A stretch of 64,000 nucleotides of DNA from Micromonospora olivasterospora. GTDB taxonomy: Bacteria; Actinomycetota; Actinomycetes; Mycobacteriales; Micromonosporaceae. The stretch covers positions 4,030,001 to 4,094,000 of the forward strand of contig NZ_VLKE01000001.1 of NCBI RefSeq assembly GCF_007830265.1. Reading direction: 5' to 3'. Position numbers and translations under genes: made by a program. Position 1 is the first letter of the stretch. Every line of letters starts with the position of its first letter. Under the pieces are notes generated by a model. That model made no database searches. It was not told where the DNA came from and saw nothing but the letters and a program-made list of their open reading frames with translations. Positions 34,865-44,350 of this stretch are shown in pieces.

Positions 34865-34927
34865 CGGTGATCAAGAGATTTGCGTCAGCCGGAAGGCCGA
34901 ATCCCGACGCAAATCTCTTGATCACCG
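34865..34927. repeat. 22-bp inverted repeat between a C-rich and a G-rich tract
   Basis: GGTGATCAAGAGATTTGCGT-C (34866-34886) is perfectly inverted at 34906-34926, with a 19-base spacer. It is flanked by CCCCACCCC/GCCCGCC runs (34778-34860) and by GGGGCGGGG/GGGTGGGTGGG runs (34927-35050). The 337-base gap 34714-35050 holds only this and the tRNA terminator. The form resembles a dispersed palindromic element. Confidence 0.85.
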
Positions 34928-35050
34928 GGGCGAGGGGGCGGGGGCGGGGGCGGGGGAGAGGGGGCGGGGAGGCGGTGGCGGGAGGCGGGGCAGGGGCAGG
35001 GTGGGGTGGGTGGGTGGGTGGGTGGGGCGGGGTGGGGTGGGTGGGGGTTG

Positions 35051-35737
35051 TCAGAGGCCGGAGAGGCGTTGGCCGGCGCGGACGACCGCCATGGCGTGGC
35101 GTTCGCCGGGGCGGCGGCCGAGGCGCTCGATCGGCCCGGAGATGCTGATGGCGGCGATCACCCGGCCCGTGCGGTCGCGGATCGGGGCGGAGACGCTCGC
35201 CACACCCGCCTCGCGTTCGGCGACGCTCTGGGCCCAGCCGCGGCGGCGTACCTCGGCCAGGGTGCGGCCGGTGAACTTCGACCGGGGCAGCAGCGGCATC
35301 ACCGCCTCCGGCGGCTCCCAGGCGAGCAGGATCTGCGCCCCCGAGCCGGCGGTCATCGGCAGCACCGAGCCGACCGGCACGGTGTCCCGCAGGCCGCTGG
35401 CGCGCTCGGCGGCGGCCACGCAGATCCGCTCGTCCGCTCGGCGCAGGTAGAGTTGCGCGCTCTCCCCGGTGGCGTCGCGCAGCGCCGACAGCAGCGGTTC
35501 CGCCGCGGTCAGCAGCACGTCCGGCGCGGCGTTGGCCAGCTCGCCGAGCCGGGGGCCCGGGCGCCAGCGGCCCTGGGTGTCCCGGACCAGCATCCGGTGG
35601 ATCTCAAGGGCCTGCGCCAGCCGGTGCGCGGTGGCCCGGGGCAGCTTGGTGCGTTCAACGAGTTCGGCCAGGCTGGCGCCGTCGACGCAGGCGGCCAGGA
35701 TGACCACCGCCTTGTCGAGAACGCCGACACCGCTCAT
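35051..35737 (-). CDS. ndgR: IclR-family regulator, NdgR/AreB type
   Basis: 228 residues. N-terminal winged helix (GVGVLDKAVVILAACVDGASLAELVERTKLPRATAHRLAQAL, recognition helix PRATAHRL), then an IclR effector domain (ESAQLYLRRADERICVAAAERASGL, GSGAQILLAWEPPE, VASVSAPIRDRTGRVIAAISISGP). NdgR of Streptomyces controls leuCD and other amino-acid genes; the divergent position next to leuC matches. ATG 35737; the 49-base shared gap contains the likely operator. Confidence 0.92.
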   Translation of the reverse strand: MSGVGVLDKAVVILAACVDGASLAELVERTKLPRATAHRLAQALEIHRMLVRDTQGRWRPGPRLGELANAAPDVLLTAAEPLLSALRDATGESAQLYLRRADERICVAAAERASGLRDTVPVGSVLPMTAGSGAQILLAWEPPEAVMPLLPRSKFTGRTLAEVRRRGWAQSVAEREAGVASVSAPIRDRTGRVIAAISISGPIERLGRRPGERHAMAVVRAGQRLSGL

Positions 35738-35786
35738 ACTGTGTCCCACAAGCCGAAATTTACCTCCCAGAATTTAGGATGTCCAG
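35738..35786. promoter_or_regulatory. Shared ndgR/leuC control region
   Basis: Only 49 bases separate the two starts. TGTG-TCC-CACA (35740-35750) is an inverted repeat beside the ndgR start. TAGGAT (35775-35780) lies six bases before the leuC ATG and is its probable -10, giving a leaderless leuC mRNA. The A/T-rich GAAATTTACCTCCCAGAATTT between them is a candidate NdgR site. Confidence 0.55.
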
Positions 35787-37232
35787 ATGGTGGGAGTCAC
35801 TCCTGAGCTGAGGACCCTGGCCGAGAAGGTTTGGGACGCGCACGTCGTCCGGTCCGCCGAGGGTGAGCCGGACCTGCTCTACATCGACCTGCACCTGCTG
35901 CACGAGGTGACCAGCCCGCAGGCGTTCGACGGGCTGCGGCTCGCCGGCCGCCGGGTGCGGCGCACCGACCTCACGCTCGCGACCGAGGACCACAACACCC
36001 CGACCGGGTACGCGGACCCGTCGTTCCAGCAGCGGCGCGGCGACCTGCTGACGATCGCCGACCCCACGTCGCGTACGCAGATCGAGACGCTGCGCCGCAA
36101 CTGTGCCGAGTTCGGCGTCCGGCTGCACCCCCTCGGCGACGAGAACCAGGGGATCGTGCACGTCATCGGCCCGCAGTTGGGCGTCACCCAGCCCGGCATG
36201 ACCATCGTCTGTGGCGATTCGCACACCGCCACCCACGGGGCGTTCGGCGCCCTGGCCTTCGGCATCGGCACGAGTGAGGTCGAACACGTCCTGGCCACCC
36301 AGACGCTGCCGCAGAGCCGCCCGAAGACGATGGCGGTGAACGTCACCGGGCAGCTCCGTCCCGGCGTGACCGCCAAGGACCTGGTGCTCGCCCTGATCGC
36401 CCAGGTGGGCACCGGCGGCGGGCGCGGCCACATCGTGGAGTACCGCGGCGAGGCGATCCGGTCGCTGTCCATGGAGGGGCGGATGACCGTCGCCAACATG
36501 TCCATCGAGTGGGGCGCCAAGGCCGGGATGATCGCGCCGGACGAGACCACCTTCGCGTACCTCAAGGGGCGGCCGAACGCCCCGCGCGGCGCCGAATGGG
36601 ACGCCGCCGTGGCGTACTGGCGGACCCTCGCGACCGACGAGGGGGCGACCTTCGACGCCGAGGTGACCCTGGACGCGAGCGCCGTCACCCCGTTCGTCAC
36701 GTGGGGCACGAACCCCGGGCAGGGCGCGCCGTTGGGCTCGGTCGTGCCGGACCCGGAGGAGTTCGACACCGACGCCGAGCGGGTCGCCGCGCGCCGGGCG
36801 CTGGAGTACATGGACCTGACCGCCGGTACCCCGCTGCGGGACCTGGCCGTCGACGTGGTCTTCGTCGGCTCCTGCACCAACGGCCGGCTGGAGGACCTGC
36901 GCGCCGCCGCCGACGTGCTGCGCGGGCACAAGGTCGCCGACGGCGTACGGATGCTCGTGGTGCCCGGCTCCGCCGCCGTCCGGGAGGCCGCCGAGGCCGA
37001 GGGGCTGGACAAGGTCTTCACCGACGCCGGTGCCGAGTGGCGCTTCGCTGGCTGCTCCATGTGCCTGGGCATGAACCCGGACACGCTCGCCCCCGGCGAG
37101 CGCTCCGCCTCGACCTCCAACCGCAACTTCGAGGGCCGCCAGGGCCGGGGCGGACGCACCCACCTGGTCTCACCGCCGGTCGCCGCCGCCACCGCCGTGG
37201 TCGGCCGGCTGGCCGCCCCCGCCGACCTGTAG
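35787..37232 (+). CDS. leuC: 3-isopropylmalate dehydratase large subunit
   Basis: 481 residues, typical. With LeuD it isomerises 2- to 3-isopropylmalate via a 4Fe-4S cluster. Cluster Cys: [14 protein letters not shown] and [10 protein letters not shown]. Other motifs: [81 protein letters not shown] 35787 fits family starts. Confidence 0.97.
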   Translation: MVGVTPELRTLAEKVWDAHVVRSAEGEPDLLYIDLHLLHEVTSPQAFDGLRLAGRRVRRTDLTLATEDHNTPTGYADPSFQQRRGDLLTIADPTSRTQIETLRRNCAEFGVRLHPLGDENQGIVHVIGPQLGVTQPGMTIVCGDSHTATHGAFGALAFGIGTSEVEHVLATQTLPQSRPKTMAVNVTGQLRPGVTAKDLVLALIAQVGTGGGRGHIVEYRGEAIRSLSMEGRMTVANMSIEWGAKAGMIAPDETTFAYLKGRPNAPRGAEWDAAVAYWRTLATDEGATFDAEVTLDASAVTPFVTWGTNPGQGAPLGSVVPDPEEFDTDAERVAARRALEYMDLTAGTPLRDLAVDVVFVGSCTNGRLEDLRAAADVLRGHKVADGVRMLVVPGSAAVREAAEAEGLDKVFTDAGAEWRFAGCSMCLGMNPDTLAPGERSASTSNRNFEGRQGRGGRTHLVSPPVAAATAVVGRLAAPADL

Positions 37233-37249
37233 AAGGGCAGCCGCGACAG

Positions 37250-37837
37250 ATGGACAAGTTCACCGTGCACACCGGCACCGCCGTGCCGCTGCGTCGTTCC
37301 AACGTGGACACCGATCAGATCATCCCCGCCGTGTACCTCAAGCGGGTGACCCGGACCGGGTTCGCCGACGGGCTCTTCAGCGCCTGGCGGGAAGATCCGG
37401 AGTTTCTGTTGAACGATCCCGGGTTCTCGGGTGCGTCGATTCTTGTGGCCGGCCCGGAGTTCGGCACCGGGTCCTCCCGGGAGCACGCCGTGTGGGCCCT
37501 TCGGGACTGGGGCTTCCGGGCCGTGGTCTCGCCCCGTTTCGGCGACATCTTCCGGGGCAACGCGCTCAAGGAGGGCCTCCTGCCGGTCGAGTTGGAATTG
37601 AAAGCCGTCGAGGAACTGTGGAACCTCGTCGAGTCCGACCCGGCCACCCCGGTCACCGTCGACCTCACCTCCCGGCAGGTCCGGGCCGGGGACGCCAGCT
37701 GGTCGTTCCCGCTGGACGACTTCAGCCGTTGGCGGCTGATGGAGGGCTTGGACGACATTGGACTCACCCTTCGACACGAGGCCGAGATCAGCGTGTACGA
37801 GCGCACCCGGTCGCCGTTCCTGCCCTCCGTGGCATAG
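37250..37837 (+). CDS. leuD: 3-isopropylmalate dehydratase small subunit
   Basis: 195 residues. Swivel domain with [63 protein letters not shown]. 17 bases after leuC, with GAAGGG near the leuC stop as RBS; clearly an operon with leuC. Confidence 0.97.
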   Translation: MDKFTVHTGTAVPLRRSNVDTDQIIPAVYLKRVTRTGFADGLFSAWREDPEFLLNDPGFSGASILVAGPEFGTGSSREHAVWALRDWGFRAVVSPRFGDIFRGNALKEGLLPVELELKAVEELWNLVESDPATPVTVDLTSRQVRAGDASWSFPLDDFSRWRLMEGLDDIGLTLRHEAEISVYERTRSPFLPSVA

Positions 37838-37864
37838 CCGGACGCGCGATCCGGCATCGGTTTA

Positions 37865-37893
37865 CGCCCCCACCGGCCCGGCCGGTGGGGGCG
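37865..37893 (+). terminator. Terminator after leuD
   Basis: A perfect 13-bp stem (CGCCCCCACCGGC with its complement; 37865-37877/37881-37893), loop CCG. Downstream, GACACAA (37904-37910) and TTGTGTC (37932-37938) form a separate inverted repeat, possibly a regulatory site of the HU gene. Confidence 0.75.
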
Positions 37894-38009
37894 AATCCGT
37901 TGCGACACAAGGCCTTTTTTCCACCGAATGTTTGTGTCCAGGCAGCACAGGGCATACCGTGCGCGCAGAATGGCTCGCGTCGAGTCAGTTGCACAATCGG
38001 GAGGAAGTC

Positions 38010-38648
38010 GTGAACAAGGCCGAGCTCATCGAGGCGCTCGCCGTTCGCCTGGGGGACCGGAAGACGGCGACGGCCGCGCTCGACGCGGTCCTCGCTGAGG
38101 TCCAGGCGGCGGTTACCAAGGGCGAGAAGGTGGCGATCACCGGATTCGGAGCGTTCGAGAAGCGCGTGCGGGGCGCCCGAACAGCGCGCAACCCGCGGAC
38201 AGGCGAGGCGGTGAAGGTCAAGAAGACATCCGTCCCGACCTTCCGGCCGGGTGCCGGTTTCAAGGAGATGGTGGCCAGCGGCAAGGTGCCGAAGAACACG
38301 GTGGCGGCGAAGAAGACCGCCGCCACGGCCGCGAAGACCACGGCCGCGAAGACCACCGGCGCCAAGGCCACCGGCGCCAAGGCCACGGGTGCGAAGGCGG
38401 CCGGAGCGGCGAAGAAGACGACCGCGGCGAAGACCACCGCGGCCAAGAAGACCACCGCGGCGAAGGCGACCAAGACCGCCGCCGCCAAGAAGACCACCGC
38501 GAAGAAGACCACGGCGGTCACCAAGAAGGCCGCCCCGGCGAAGAAGACCACCGCCAAGGCGACCAGGAGCGCGGCGACCAAGAGCGCGGCGGCCAAGAAG
38601 GCGCCGGCGAAGAAGACCCCGGCCAAGAAGGCGGCCACCCGGCGCTGA
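38010..38648 (+). CDS. hupB: HU-family nucleoid protein with lysine/alanine-rich tail (HupB/HupS type)
   Basis: 212 residues. Residues 1-95 are an HU domain ([53 protein letters not shown], with the DNA-intercalating NPRTG loop). The remaining 115 residues are histone H1-like repeats of KKTTA, KTTAAK and AKATG, as in mycobacterial HupB and Streptomyces HupS. It compacts DNA and may be modified on Lys. GTG 38010 follows GGGAGGA. Position after leuD is conserved. Confidence 0.95.
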   Translation: MNKAELIEALAVRLGDRKTATAALDAVLAEVQAAVTKGEKVAITGFGAFEKRVRGARTARNPRTGEAVKVKKTSVPTFRPGAGFKEMVASGKVPKNTVAAKKTAATAAKTTAAKTTGAKATGAKATGAKAAGAAKKTTAAKTTAAKKTTAAKATKTAAAKKTTAKKTTAVTKKAAPAKKTTAKATRSAATKSAAAKKAPAKKTPAKKAATRR

Positions 38649-38668
38649 CGGGCGGCGACGCGCAGAGC

Positions 38669-38705
38669 GAGAAGAGCGGCCACCCGCGCGGTGGCCGCTC
38701 TTCTC
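38669..38705 (+). terminator. Terminator after hupB
   Basis: A perfect 16-bp stem (GAGAAGAGCGGCCACC, 38669-38684, with 38690-38705), loop CGCGC. Confidence 0.85.
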
Positions 38706-38744
38706 GTATACGAGGTGCGGGCATCCGTGGCTCTCGGCGGCCCG

Positions 38745-38774
38745 TTGACCGCAACCGCCCCGCGCACGCAGAAT
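38745..38774 (+). promoter_or_regulatory. Promoter of the EEP membrane protein gene
   Basis: TTGACC (38745-38750), 18-base spacer, CAGAAT (38769-38774). Predicted start about 38781, giving a 28-base leader to the GTG at 38809. Confidence 0.6.
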
Positions 38775-38808
38775 CGCCGGACCACCACCGGTCGGCGAAA
38801 GGCATCCC

Positions 38809-40758
38809 GTGCGCCACCGCCACCTGGAAACCGCCACGCTCGCCGTGGGCGTCGTCGTCCTGGCCGACGTGCTGCGCGTCTTCCTCCCGTCCGTCATCAC
38901 CGTCTTCGGGCAGGCCGCCGCCACCCCCGCCCCGCTGCTGGGCGCGTTCGCGCTCGGCTGGTTCGTGCTCGCCCTGTTCGCCCCGGCCCTCGTCCGCCGG
39001 CTCGGGGCCCGCCCGGTCGCGACCGTCGCCGCCGTGGCCCTGGCCGCCGCCCGGCTCGCGCTGACCGCCGCGCCGGGCGGGCGTACGCAGCTCTGGCTGG
39101 CCACCGTGGGCCTCCTCGCCGGGCTGGTCTGGCTCGCCGGCACCGCCGCGCGGACGGACCGGCCGCTGCCCGGGCTGGCGCTGGGACTGGCCCTCGGCGC
39201 GGTCACCCACGCGGCGGTCGACACGTACGACCTGGTGTGGCGCTCGGGTTGGGCCGGCTGGGCCGGCAGCGGGGCCCTCGTGGCGCTCTTCCTGGCCGGG
39301 ACGGCGCGGCTGGCGTCCACGCCGGCCGCGAGCGCGTCACCGGCGCGCCCGGGCGGCGCCCGGGTGTGGCTGCTCGCCGGCCCGGCGCTGCTGCTCACCG
39401 GCATGGTGGCGCTGTCCCCGGCGGTGGCGGGGACCGCCTCGTCGTACCGGCGCGGCCCGGCCGCCGGCCTCGCCGGTCCGCCGGTCGCCGGTGACCTGCC
39501 GATCCTGCTGGCCTCGGCCGTCGCCCTGTTCCTGCTCGCGGCGCTGGCCCGGCCGCCCCGGGGCCCCGCGCGGCTGTGCGGGCCGGTCGCGGCGCTCGCC
39601 GGAGCGGCCCTGTTCGCCGCCGACCGCCCCGGCTGGCTGGCGCCGGCGATCCTGCTGACCGCCGCCGGCACCGGGGGCTGCCTGAGCCTCGCCGGGACCG
39701 CCCCGCCGCCGTCGGTGCCGCCCGCCGGCCCGGGTCAGGCGGACGGGCGCCCGACCCGGCCCGCCCTGGCGGCGGTGCTCGGCATGCTGGTCTTCGCCGT
39801 GGCCGTCTTCGCCTACCACGCCGCCTACGACCTGGGCTACCCCAACGGGTCCGTGCCGGTGGCCGTGGCCGGCTTCGTCGCCGTCGTGGCCCTCGCCCCC
39901 GGCCGCGTCCGGGCCTCCGCCGCCGGAGCCCACCCGCGGGTGCCGCCGCGGCTCCGATCAGCCCGGATCGCCGCCGGCGCGTTCCTGTGTGCCTTCGTCG
40001 CGGCCGGCCTGTCCCAGCCCGCCCCGGCCACGTCCCGCCACCAGGAGCCCCCGACGGCGGTTCGGGTGGTGGCGTACAACGTCCGGATGGGGTACGGCCT
40101 GGACGGGCGGCTCGACCCGGACGGGCTGGCCACCGTCGTGGCGGGACAGCAGCCCGACGTGGTGGTGCTCAGCGAGGTGGACCGGGGCTGGCTGCTCAAC
40201 GGCGGCCACGACGTCCTCACGCTGCTGGCGAGGCGGCTCGGCATGACGTACGTCTTCGCGCCCGCCGCCGACCCGCTCTGGGGCGACGCGGTGCTCAGTG
40301 GCCTCCCGCTGGCGTCGGCCCGGACCCGGAAGCTGGCGGCGGCCGGCGCGCCCACCGGGGCGCAGGCGCTCGGCGTCACCGTCGACATCGGCGGTGGCGC
40401 GGGCCTGGCGGTGGTCGCCACCCACCTGCAACCGCCGCCCGGGCGCGAGCCGGTGGCGCAGGCCCGCGCGGTGGCCGACTTCGCCCTCGGGTACGCGGCC
40501 GGCCGGCCGCTGGTGGTGGCCGGAAACCTGAACACCGAGCCGGGGGCACCCGCGTACGCCGAGCTCACCCGGGCCGGGCTCGTCGACGCGCTGGCCGCGG
40601 CCCGCCCGCAGCCCACCAGCCCGGCCGGCGACCCGCGCACGGAGATCGACCACGTCCTGGTGCGGCCGGGGACGGCCGTCAGCCACCCGGCGGCGCCACG
40701 CAGCACCGCCAGCGACCACCTGCCCGTCGCGGTGACCGTCCACCTGCCGCCACCCTGA
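38809..40758 (+). CDS. Polytopic membrane protein with C-terminal EEP domain
   Basis: 649 residues. About ten hydrophobic helices (residues 10-400) precede an EEP hydrolase-like domain (VRVVAYNVRMGYGLDGR, PDVVVLSEVDRGW with the metal Glu, VVATHLQPPPG, TEIDHVLVRPG, ASDHLPVAVTVHL with the final His). The usual catalytic GDFN is GNLN here (VVAGNLNTEPG), so the conserved Asp is replaced by Asn. The membrane part recalls Cwh43-like proteins. Could be an inactive or altered hydrolase acting on lipids. GTG start with its own promoter. Confidence 0.82.
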   Translation: MRHRHLETATLAVGVVVLADVLRVFLPSVITVFGQAAATPAPLLGAFALGWFVLALFAPALVRRLGARPVATVAAVALAAARLALTAAPGGRTQLWLATVGLLAGLVWLAGTAARTDRPLPGLALGLALGAVTHAAVDTYDLVWRSGWAGWAGSGALVALFLAGTARLASTPAASASPARPGGARVWLLAGPALLLTGMVALSPAVAGTASSYRRGPAAGLAGPPVAGDLPILLASAVALFLLAALARPPRGPARLCGPVAALAGAALFAADRPGWLAPAILLTAAGTGGCLSLAGTAPPPSVPPAGPGQADGRPTRPALAAVLGMLVFAVAVFAYHAAYDLGYPNGSVPVAVAGFVAVVALAPGRVRASAAGAHPRVPPRLRSARIAAGAFLCAFVAAGLSQPAPATSRHQEPPTAVRVVAYNVRMGYGLDGRLDPDGLATVVAGQQPDVVVLSEVDRGWLLNGGHDVLTLLARRLGMTYVFAPAADPLWGDAVLSGLPLASARTRKLAAAGAPTGAQALGVTVDIGGGAGLAVVATHLQPPPGREPVAQARAVADFALGYAAGRPLVVAGNLNTEPGAPAYAELTRAGLVDALAAARPQPTSPAGDPRTEIDHVLVRPGTAVSHPAAPRSTASDHLPVAVTVHLPPP

Positions 40759-40822
40759 ACCGGCGCGGCGTTGGCGTGGCAGGGAAACCCCTCCCGACCG
40801 CAGGCGTCAGGAGGGGCCCTCC

Positions 40823-41698
40823 TCACAGGCGGTCGGCGGCCAGGAGGCCGTCCGCGGCGAACGCGAGCAGCCAGCCGCCGCCCTTCGGCGTGACGTAGTC
40901 GCCGGGGCGGCCGGCCAGGCGTTCCAGCGCGCCGGGAACGACCTTGCCCTGGCTGCACGCCGCGACCGGTTCTCCGGCGGCGGCCAACTCGGCGAGGCAC
41001 CCCGCGGCCGCCAGGGCCCGCTCGTCCGGGTCCTGACCGCCCACCGGCTCGTCGAGGTCGCCCGTCACCTCGATGGGCAGGTCGAGCAGGGCGGCGGCCG
41101 GGTCGAGGGTCTGCACGCACCGCCGGGCGGACGCCGAGATCAGCCGGGCCGGCCCGAGCAGGGCGATCAGGGGCGCCAGCCGGTGCGCCTGGGCCCAGCC
41201 GGTCGCGTCGAGCGGGCGGCCGGCGTCCGGGCCGCTCCAGGTGCCGCGCGCGCCGGCGTGGGCGTGCCGGACCAGCGCCATCGTCCCGGTCACCGGGGGC
41301 AGGGCGGCGAACGCGGCCAGCACCTCGCCGTCGTGCGGGTAGCTGACCAGGCGTACGGCGTCGGCGGCGGGCAGCCAGCGCACCTCGTCGACCTCCGTGT
41401 CGGGCTGGAACCCGCCCTCGCCGACCACCCGCATCGACCAGTAGTCGACCACCTTGGGCCGGCCCTCGCTGCGGTACCGCGCGCGGGGCAGCCGCACCTG
41501 CGGGACCACCCGCACGTCGGCCTCCTCGGCCAGCTCCCGGACGGCCGCCGTCAGCGGGTGCTCGCCCGGGTCCAGCTTCCCCTTCGGCAGCGACCAGTCG
41601 CCGTACCGGGGGCGGTGCACCAGGCAGACCCGTACGCCGTCGCCGTCGGCGCGCCAGGCCACCCCGCCCGCCGCCCGGATCGCATCCTGCTCCGCCAT
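40823..41698 (-). CDS. mutT1: NUDIX hydrolase fused to histidine phosphatase (MutT1 type)
   Basis: 291 residues. N-terminal NUDIX domain: GKLDPGEHPLTAAVRELAEEA (G-x5-E-x7-RE-x2-EE intact). C-terminal histidine phosphatase: ALVRHAHAG (RHG-like, with the catalytic His), SARRCVQTLDP. Mycobacterial MutT1 of this layout cleans 8-oxo-dGTP and diadenosine polyphosphates. ATG 41698 is six bases after TAGGCT, which lies at the end of ppk, so it has a promoter of its own inside or beyond the ppk end. Confidence 0.9.
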   Translation of the reverse strand: MAEQDAIRAAGGVAWRADGDGVRVCLVHRPRYGDWSLPKGKLDPGEHPLTAAVRELAEEADVRVVPQVRLPRARYRSEGRPKVVDYWSMRVVGEGGFQPDTEVDEVRWLPAADAVRLVSYPHDGEVLAAFAALPPVTGTMALVRHAHAGARGTWSGPDAGRPLDATGWAQAHRLAPLIALLGPARLISASARRCVQTLDPAAALLDLPIEVTGDLDEPVGGQDPDERALAAAGCLAELAAAGEPVAACSQGKVVPGALERLAGRPGDYVTPKGGGWLLAFAADGLLAADRL

Positions 41699-41713
41699 CC
41701 GCTCAGCCTAGGG

Positions 41714-44077
41714 TCAACCGGCCGTGCCGCCGACGCGGCGCAGCAGCAGGTCCTGCAGATGGGTCAGCGGCGCCTCCGGCGTCCCGGCCCGCCGCGTCCA
41801 GGTGCCGTCCCCGGCCAGCTCGAACGCCTCCACGTCCGGGCTGAACGCGGCGGTGAGCACGTGGTCCAGCTCGGCCCGCGCCACCGGGTCGCTCACCTGC
41901 ACCAGCGCCTCCACCCGCCGGTCCAGGTTGCGGTGCATCAGGTCCGCCGAGCCCATCCAGAACTCCGCCTGCCCGTCGTTGCCGAACCGGAAGATCCGCG
42001 AGTGCTCCAGGAACCGGCCGAGGATCGAGCGGACGCGGATGTTGTCCGAGAGCCCCGGAACCCCGGGCCGCAGCGTGCACATGCCCCGGATCAGCAGGTC
42101 GACGTGCACCCCGGCCCGGGAGGCGCGGTAGAGCGCGTCGACGACCTCCTCGTCGACCAGCGAGTTCACCTTGATCTGCACCAGCCCCGGCACGCCGAGC
42201 CGGACGTGGGTGATCTCCCGCTCGATCCGCTCGACCAGTCCCCGGCGGATGCCCTGCGGGGCCACCAGCAGCCGCCGGTACGCGGTCTGCCGGCTGTAGC
42301 CGGTGAGCACGTTGAACAGGTCGGTCAGGTCGGCGCCGATCTCCGGGTCGGCGGTGAGCATGCCGAAGTCCTCGTACAGCCGGGCGGTCTTCGGGTGGTA
42401 GTTGCCGGTGCCGATGTGGCAGTAGCGCCGGATCTGGTTGCCCTCCTGGCGTACCACCAGGGCCGTCTTGCAGTGCGTCTTCAGCCCCACCAGGCCGTAC
42501 ACCACGTGGCAGCCGGCCCGCTCCAGCGTGCGCGCCCAGCCGATGTTCGCCACCTCGTCGAAGCGGGCCTTCAGCTCGACGAGCACCACCACCTGCTTGC
42601 CGGCGGCGGCGGCGTCGACCAGCGCGTCGACGATCGGGGAGTCGCCGCTGGTGCGGTAGAGGGTCTGTTTGATGGCCAGCACGTCGGGATCGGCGGCGGC
42701 CTGCTCGACGAACCGCTGCACGCTCGTCGCGAACGAGTGGTACGGGTGGTGCACCAGCACGTCACCGTCCCGGAGGGTGGCGAAGACGCTGCGCGGCACC
42801 TCGCCCTCGGTGAGCCGGGGGTGGGTGGCCGGCACGAACGGCGGGTCCTTCAGGTCGGGGCGGTCGGCCTCGCCGTAGAGCTGCCACAGGGCGGACAGGT
42901 CGAGCAGGCCGCGCACCCGCAGCACGTCCTGGGCGTCCATGTCCAGCTCGCGGACCAGCAGCTCCAGCATGTGGTCGGAGATGGAGGCGGCGACCTCCAG
43001 GCGTACCGGGGGACCGAACGGGCGGCGGGCCAGCTCCCGTTCCAGGGCCTGGAGCAGGTCCTCGTCGCGGTCCTCGTCGACCTCGACCTCGGCGTTGCGG
43101 GTCACCCGGAACAGGTGGCACTCGACCACCTGCATCCCGGAGAAGAGCTGCCCCAGGTGCACCGAGATCAGCTCCTCCACCGGCAGCACCCGCACACCGG
43201 GGGCCTCCCGGTCGACCCGGACGAAGCGCGGCACGTTGTTCGGCACCTTGACCCGGGCGAACAACTCCGATCCGCCGTCCGGGTCGCGGACCGTGACGGC
43301 CAGGTTCAGCGACCGGCCGGAGATGTACGGGAACGGGTGCGCCGGATCCACGGCGAGCGGGGTGAGCACCGGGAAGACGTGCTCGCGGAAGTAGGTGCGC
43401 AGCCGTTCCCGCTCGGGGGCGTCCAGGTCGGTCCAGCGCAGGATGCGGATGTCCTCGGCGGCGAGCTTCGGCAGCACGTCGTCCACGAAGCAGGCGGCGT
43501 GCCGGGCGACCAGCGTGGCGGTCTTCTCGGCGATCAGCTCCAGCTGGGCACGCAGCGGCAGCCGGTCACCGCCGCGCACCGGCAGGCCGGCCGACAGGCG
43601 GCGCTTCAGGCCGGCCACCCGCACCATGTAGAACTCGTCGAGGTTGCTGGCGAAGATGGCCAGGAACTTCGCCCGCTCCAGCAGCGGGGTGCGCGGCTCC
43701 TCGGCCAGGGCGAGAACGCGGGCGTTGAAGTCGAGCCAGGACAGCTCCCGGTTGAGGAAGCGGTCGTCGGGCAGCGGCTCGGGCGGCGGTGGCTCGTCGT
43801 CGGGGCCGGGCGCCGCCGGTGGTTCGAGCACCTCGCCGGCGCCGGACGGCGCCGCCGGGGCGGCCTCGGACACCGGGTCGAGCACCTCCTCCAGGCCGGC
43901 GGAGGCGACCGCGGCGGCGGGACCGGCGGTCACGGGGTCGTCCTCGCCGACCTCGCGGGCGCGGTACCGCCCGTCCGGCCCGCGCGGCCGGGCCCCGTTG
44001 CGGGCGAACGCGGGCGCGCCGGAGGAGTCCCGGCTGTCGTCGGGCCGGCCGGTGTGGGGCTCGCGAGGGGTGCTCAC
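41714..44077 (-). CDS. ppk: Polyphosphate kinase 1
   Basis: 787 residues, including an acidic/Pro-rich N-terminal extension of about 100. It reversibly polymerises ATP gamma-phosphate. Motifs: [38 protein letters not shown], the autophosphorylated His in [20 protein letters not shown], the second His in [12 protein letters not shown], and [18 protein letters not shown] 44077. A PhoP-type box and GATTAT -10 lie just upstream. Confidence 0.97.
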   Translation of the reverse strand: MSTPREPHTGRPDDSRDSSGAPAFARNGARPRGPDGRYRAREVGEDDPVTAGPAAAVASAGLEEVLDPVSEAAPAAPSGAGEVLEPPAAPGPDDEPPPPEPLPDDRFLNRELSWLDFNARVLALAEEPRTPLLERAKFLAIFASNLDEFYMVRVAGLKRRLSAGLPVRGGDRLPLRAQLELIAEKTATLVARHAACFVDDVLPKLAAEDIRILRWTDLDAPERERLRTYFREHVFPVLTPLAVDPAHPFPYISGRSLNLAVTVRDPDGGSELFARVKVPNNVPRFVRVDREAPGVRVLPVEELISVHLGQLFSGMQVVECHLFRVTRNAEVEVDEDRDEDLLQALERELARRPFGPPVRLEVAASISDHMLELLVRELDMDAQDVLRVRGLLDLSALWQLYGEADRPDLKDPPFVPATHPRLTEGEVPRSVFATLRDGDVLVHHPYHSFATSVQRFVEQAAADPDVLAIKQTLYRTSGDSPIVDALVDAAAAGKQVVVLVELKARFDEVANIGWARTLERAGCHVVYGLVGLKTHCKTALVVRQEGNQIRRYCHIGTGNYHPKTARLYEDFGMLTADPEIGADLTDLFNVLTGYSRQTAYRRLLVAPQGIRRGLVERIEREITHVRLGVPGLVQIKVNSLVDEEVVDALYRASRAGVHVDLLIRGMCTLRPGVPGLSDNIRVRSILGRFLEHSRIFRFGNDGQAEFWMGSADLMHRNLDRRVEALVQVSDPVARAELDHVLTAAFSPDVEAFELAGDGTWTRRAGTPEAPLTHLQDLLLRRVGGTAG

Positions 44078-44083
44078 CCGCCC

Positions 44084-44117
44084 ATAATCACCCGAAGCCG
44101 GTTAACGCAAAATGAAC
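44084..44117 (-). promoter_or_regulatory. PHO box and -10 of ppk
   Basis: On the minus strand two adjacent 11-base units, GTTCATTTTGC (44117-44107) and GTTAACCGGCT (44106-44096), match the actinobacterial PhoP direct repeat (GTTCAYYYRGG-like). GATTAT (44089-44084) is then six bases before the GTG, so ppk mRNA should be leaderless and phosphate-controlled. Confidence 0.65.
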
Positions 44118-44130
44118 TCGCTCCGGTAGC

Positions 44131-44328
44131 TCAGGGCATCGTCGGCAACGTCACCCGGACGATCTCCCCGGCGGCGTCGGTCTCGACCCGGACCCGCTGG
44201 CCGAGTCGCAGCAGCCGCAGCCCGGAGGCGTCGAAGGCGCGGGCCGGGAAGGCCAGCTCGGTGCCGTCGTCCAGAAGCAGCACGCCGCTGCGCGTCGCCG
44301 CGTCGTAGGTGGCCACCGTGCCCTGCAT
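44131..44328 (-). CDS. Small cold-shock-like OB-fold protein
   Basis: 65 residues. MQGTVATYDAATRSGVLLLDDGTELAF and GLRLLRLGQRVRVETDAAGEI have the layout of a cold-shock domain, but the RNP1/RNP2 aromatic residues (KGFGFI, VFVH) are absent. ATG 44328 lies six bases after TACGGT. Likely a nucleic-acid or ligand-binding small protein; not a typical CspA. Confidence 0.65.
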   Translation of the reverse strand: MQGTVATYDAATRSGVLLLDDGTELAFPARAFDASGLRLLRLGQRVRVETDAAGEIVRVTLPTMP

Positions 44329-44350
44329 GCCAGCACCGTACACCGGGCGG

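Noticed and set aside
34778..35050. Repeated C/G runs as a CRISPR or coding region
   Set aside because: Irregular units without spacers; frames are low-complexity Pro/Gly/Arg.
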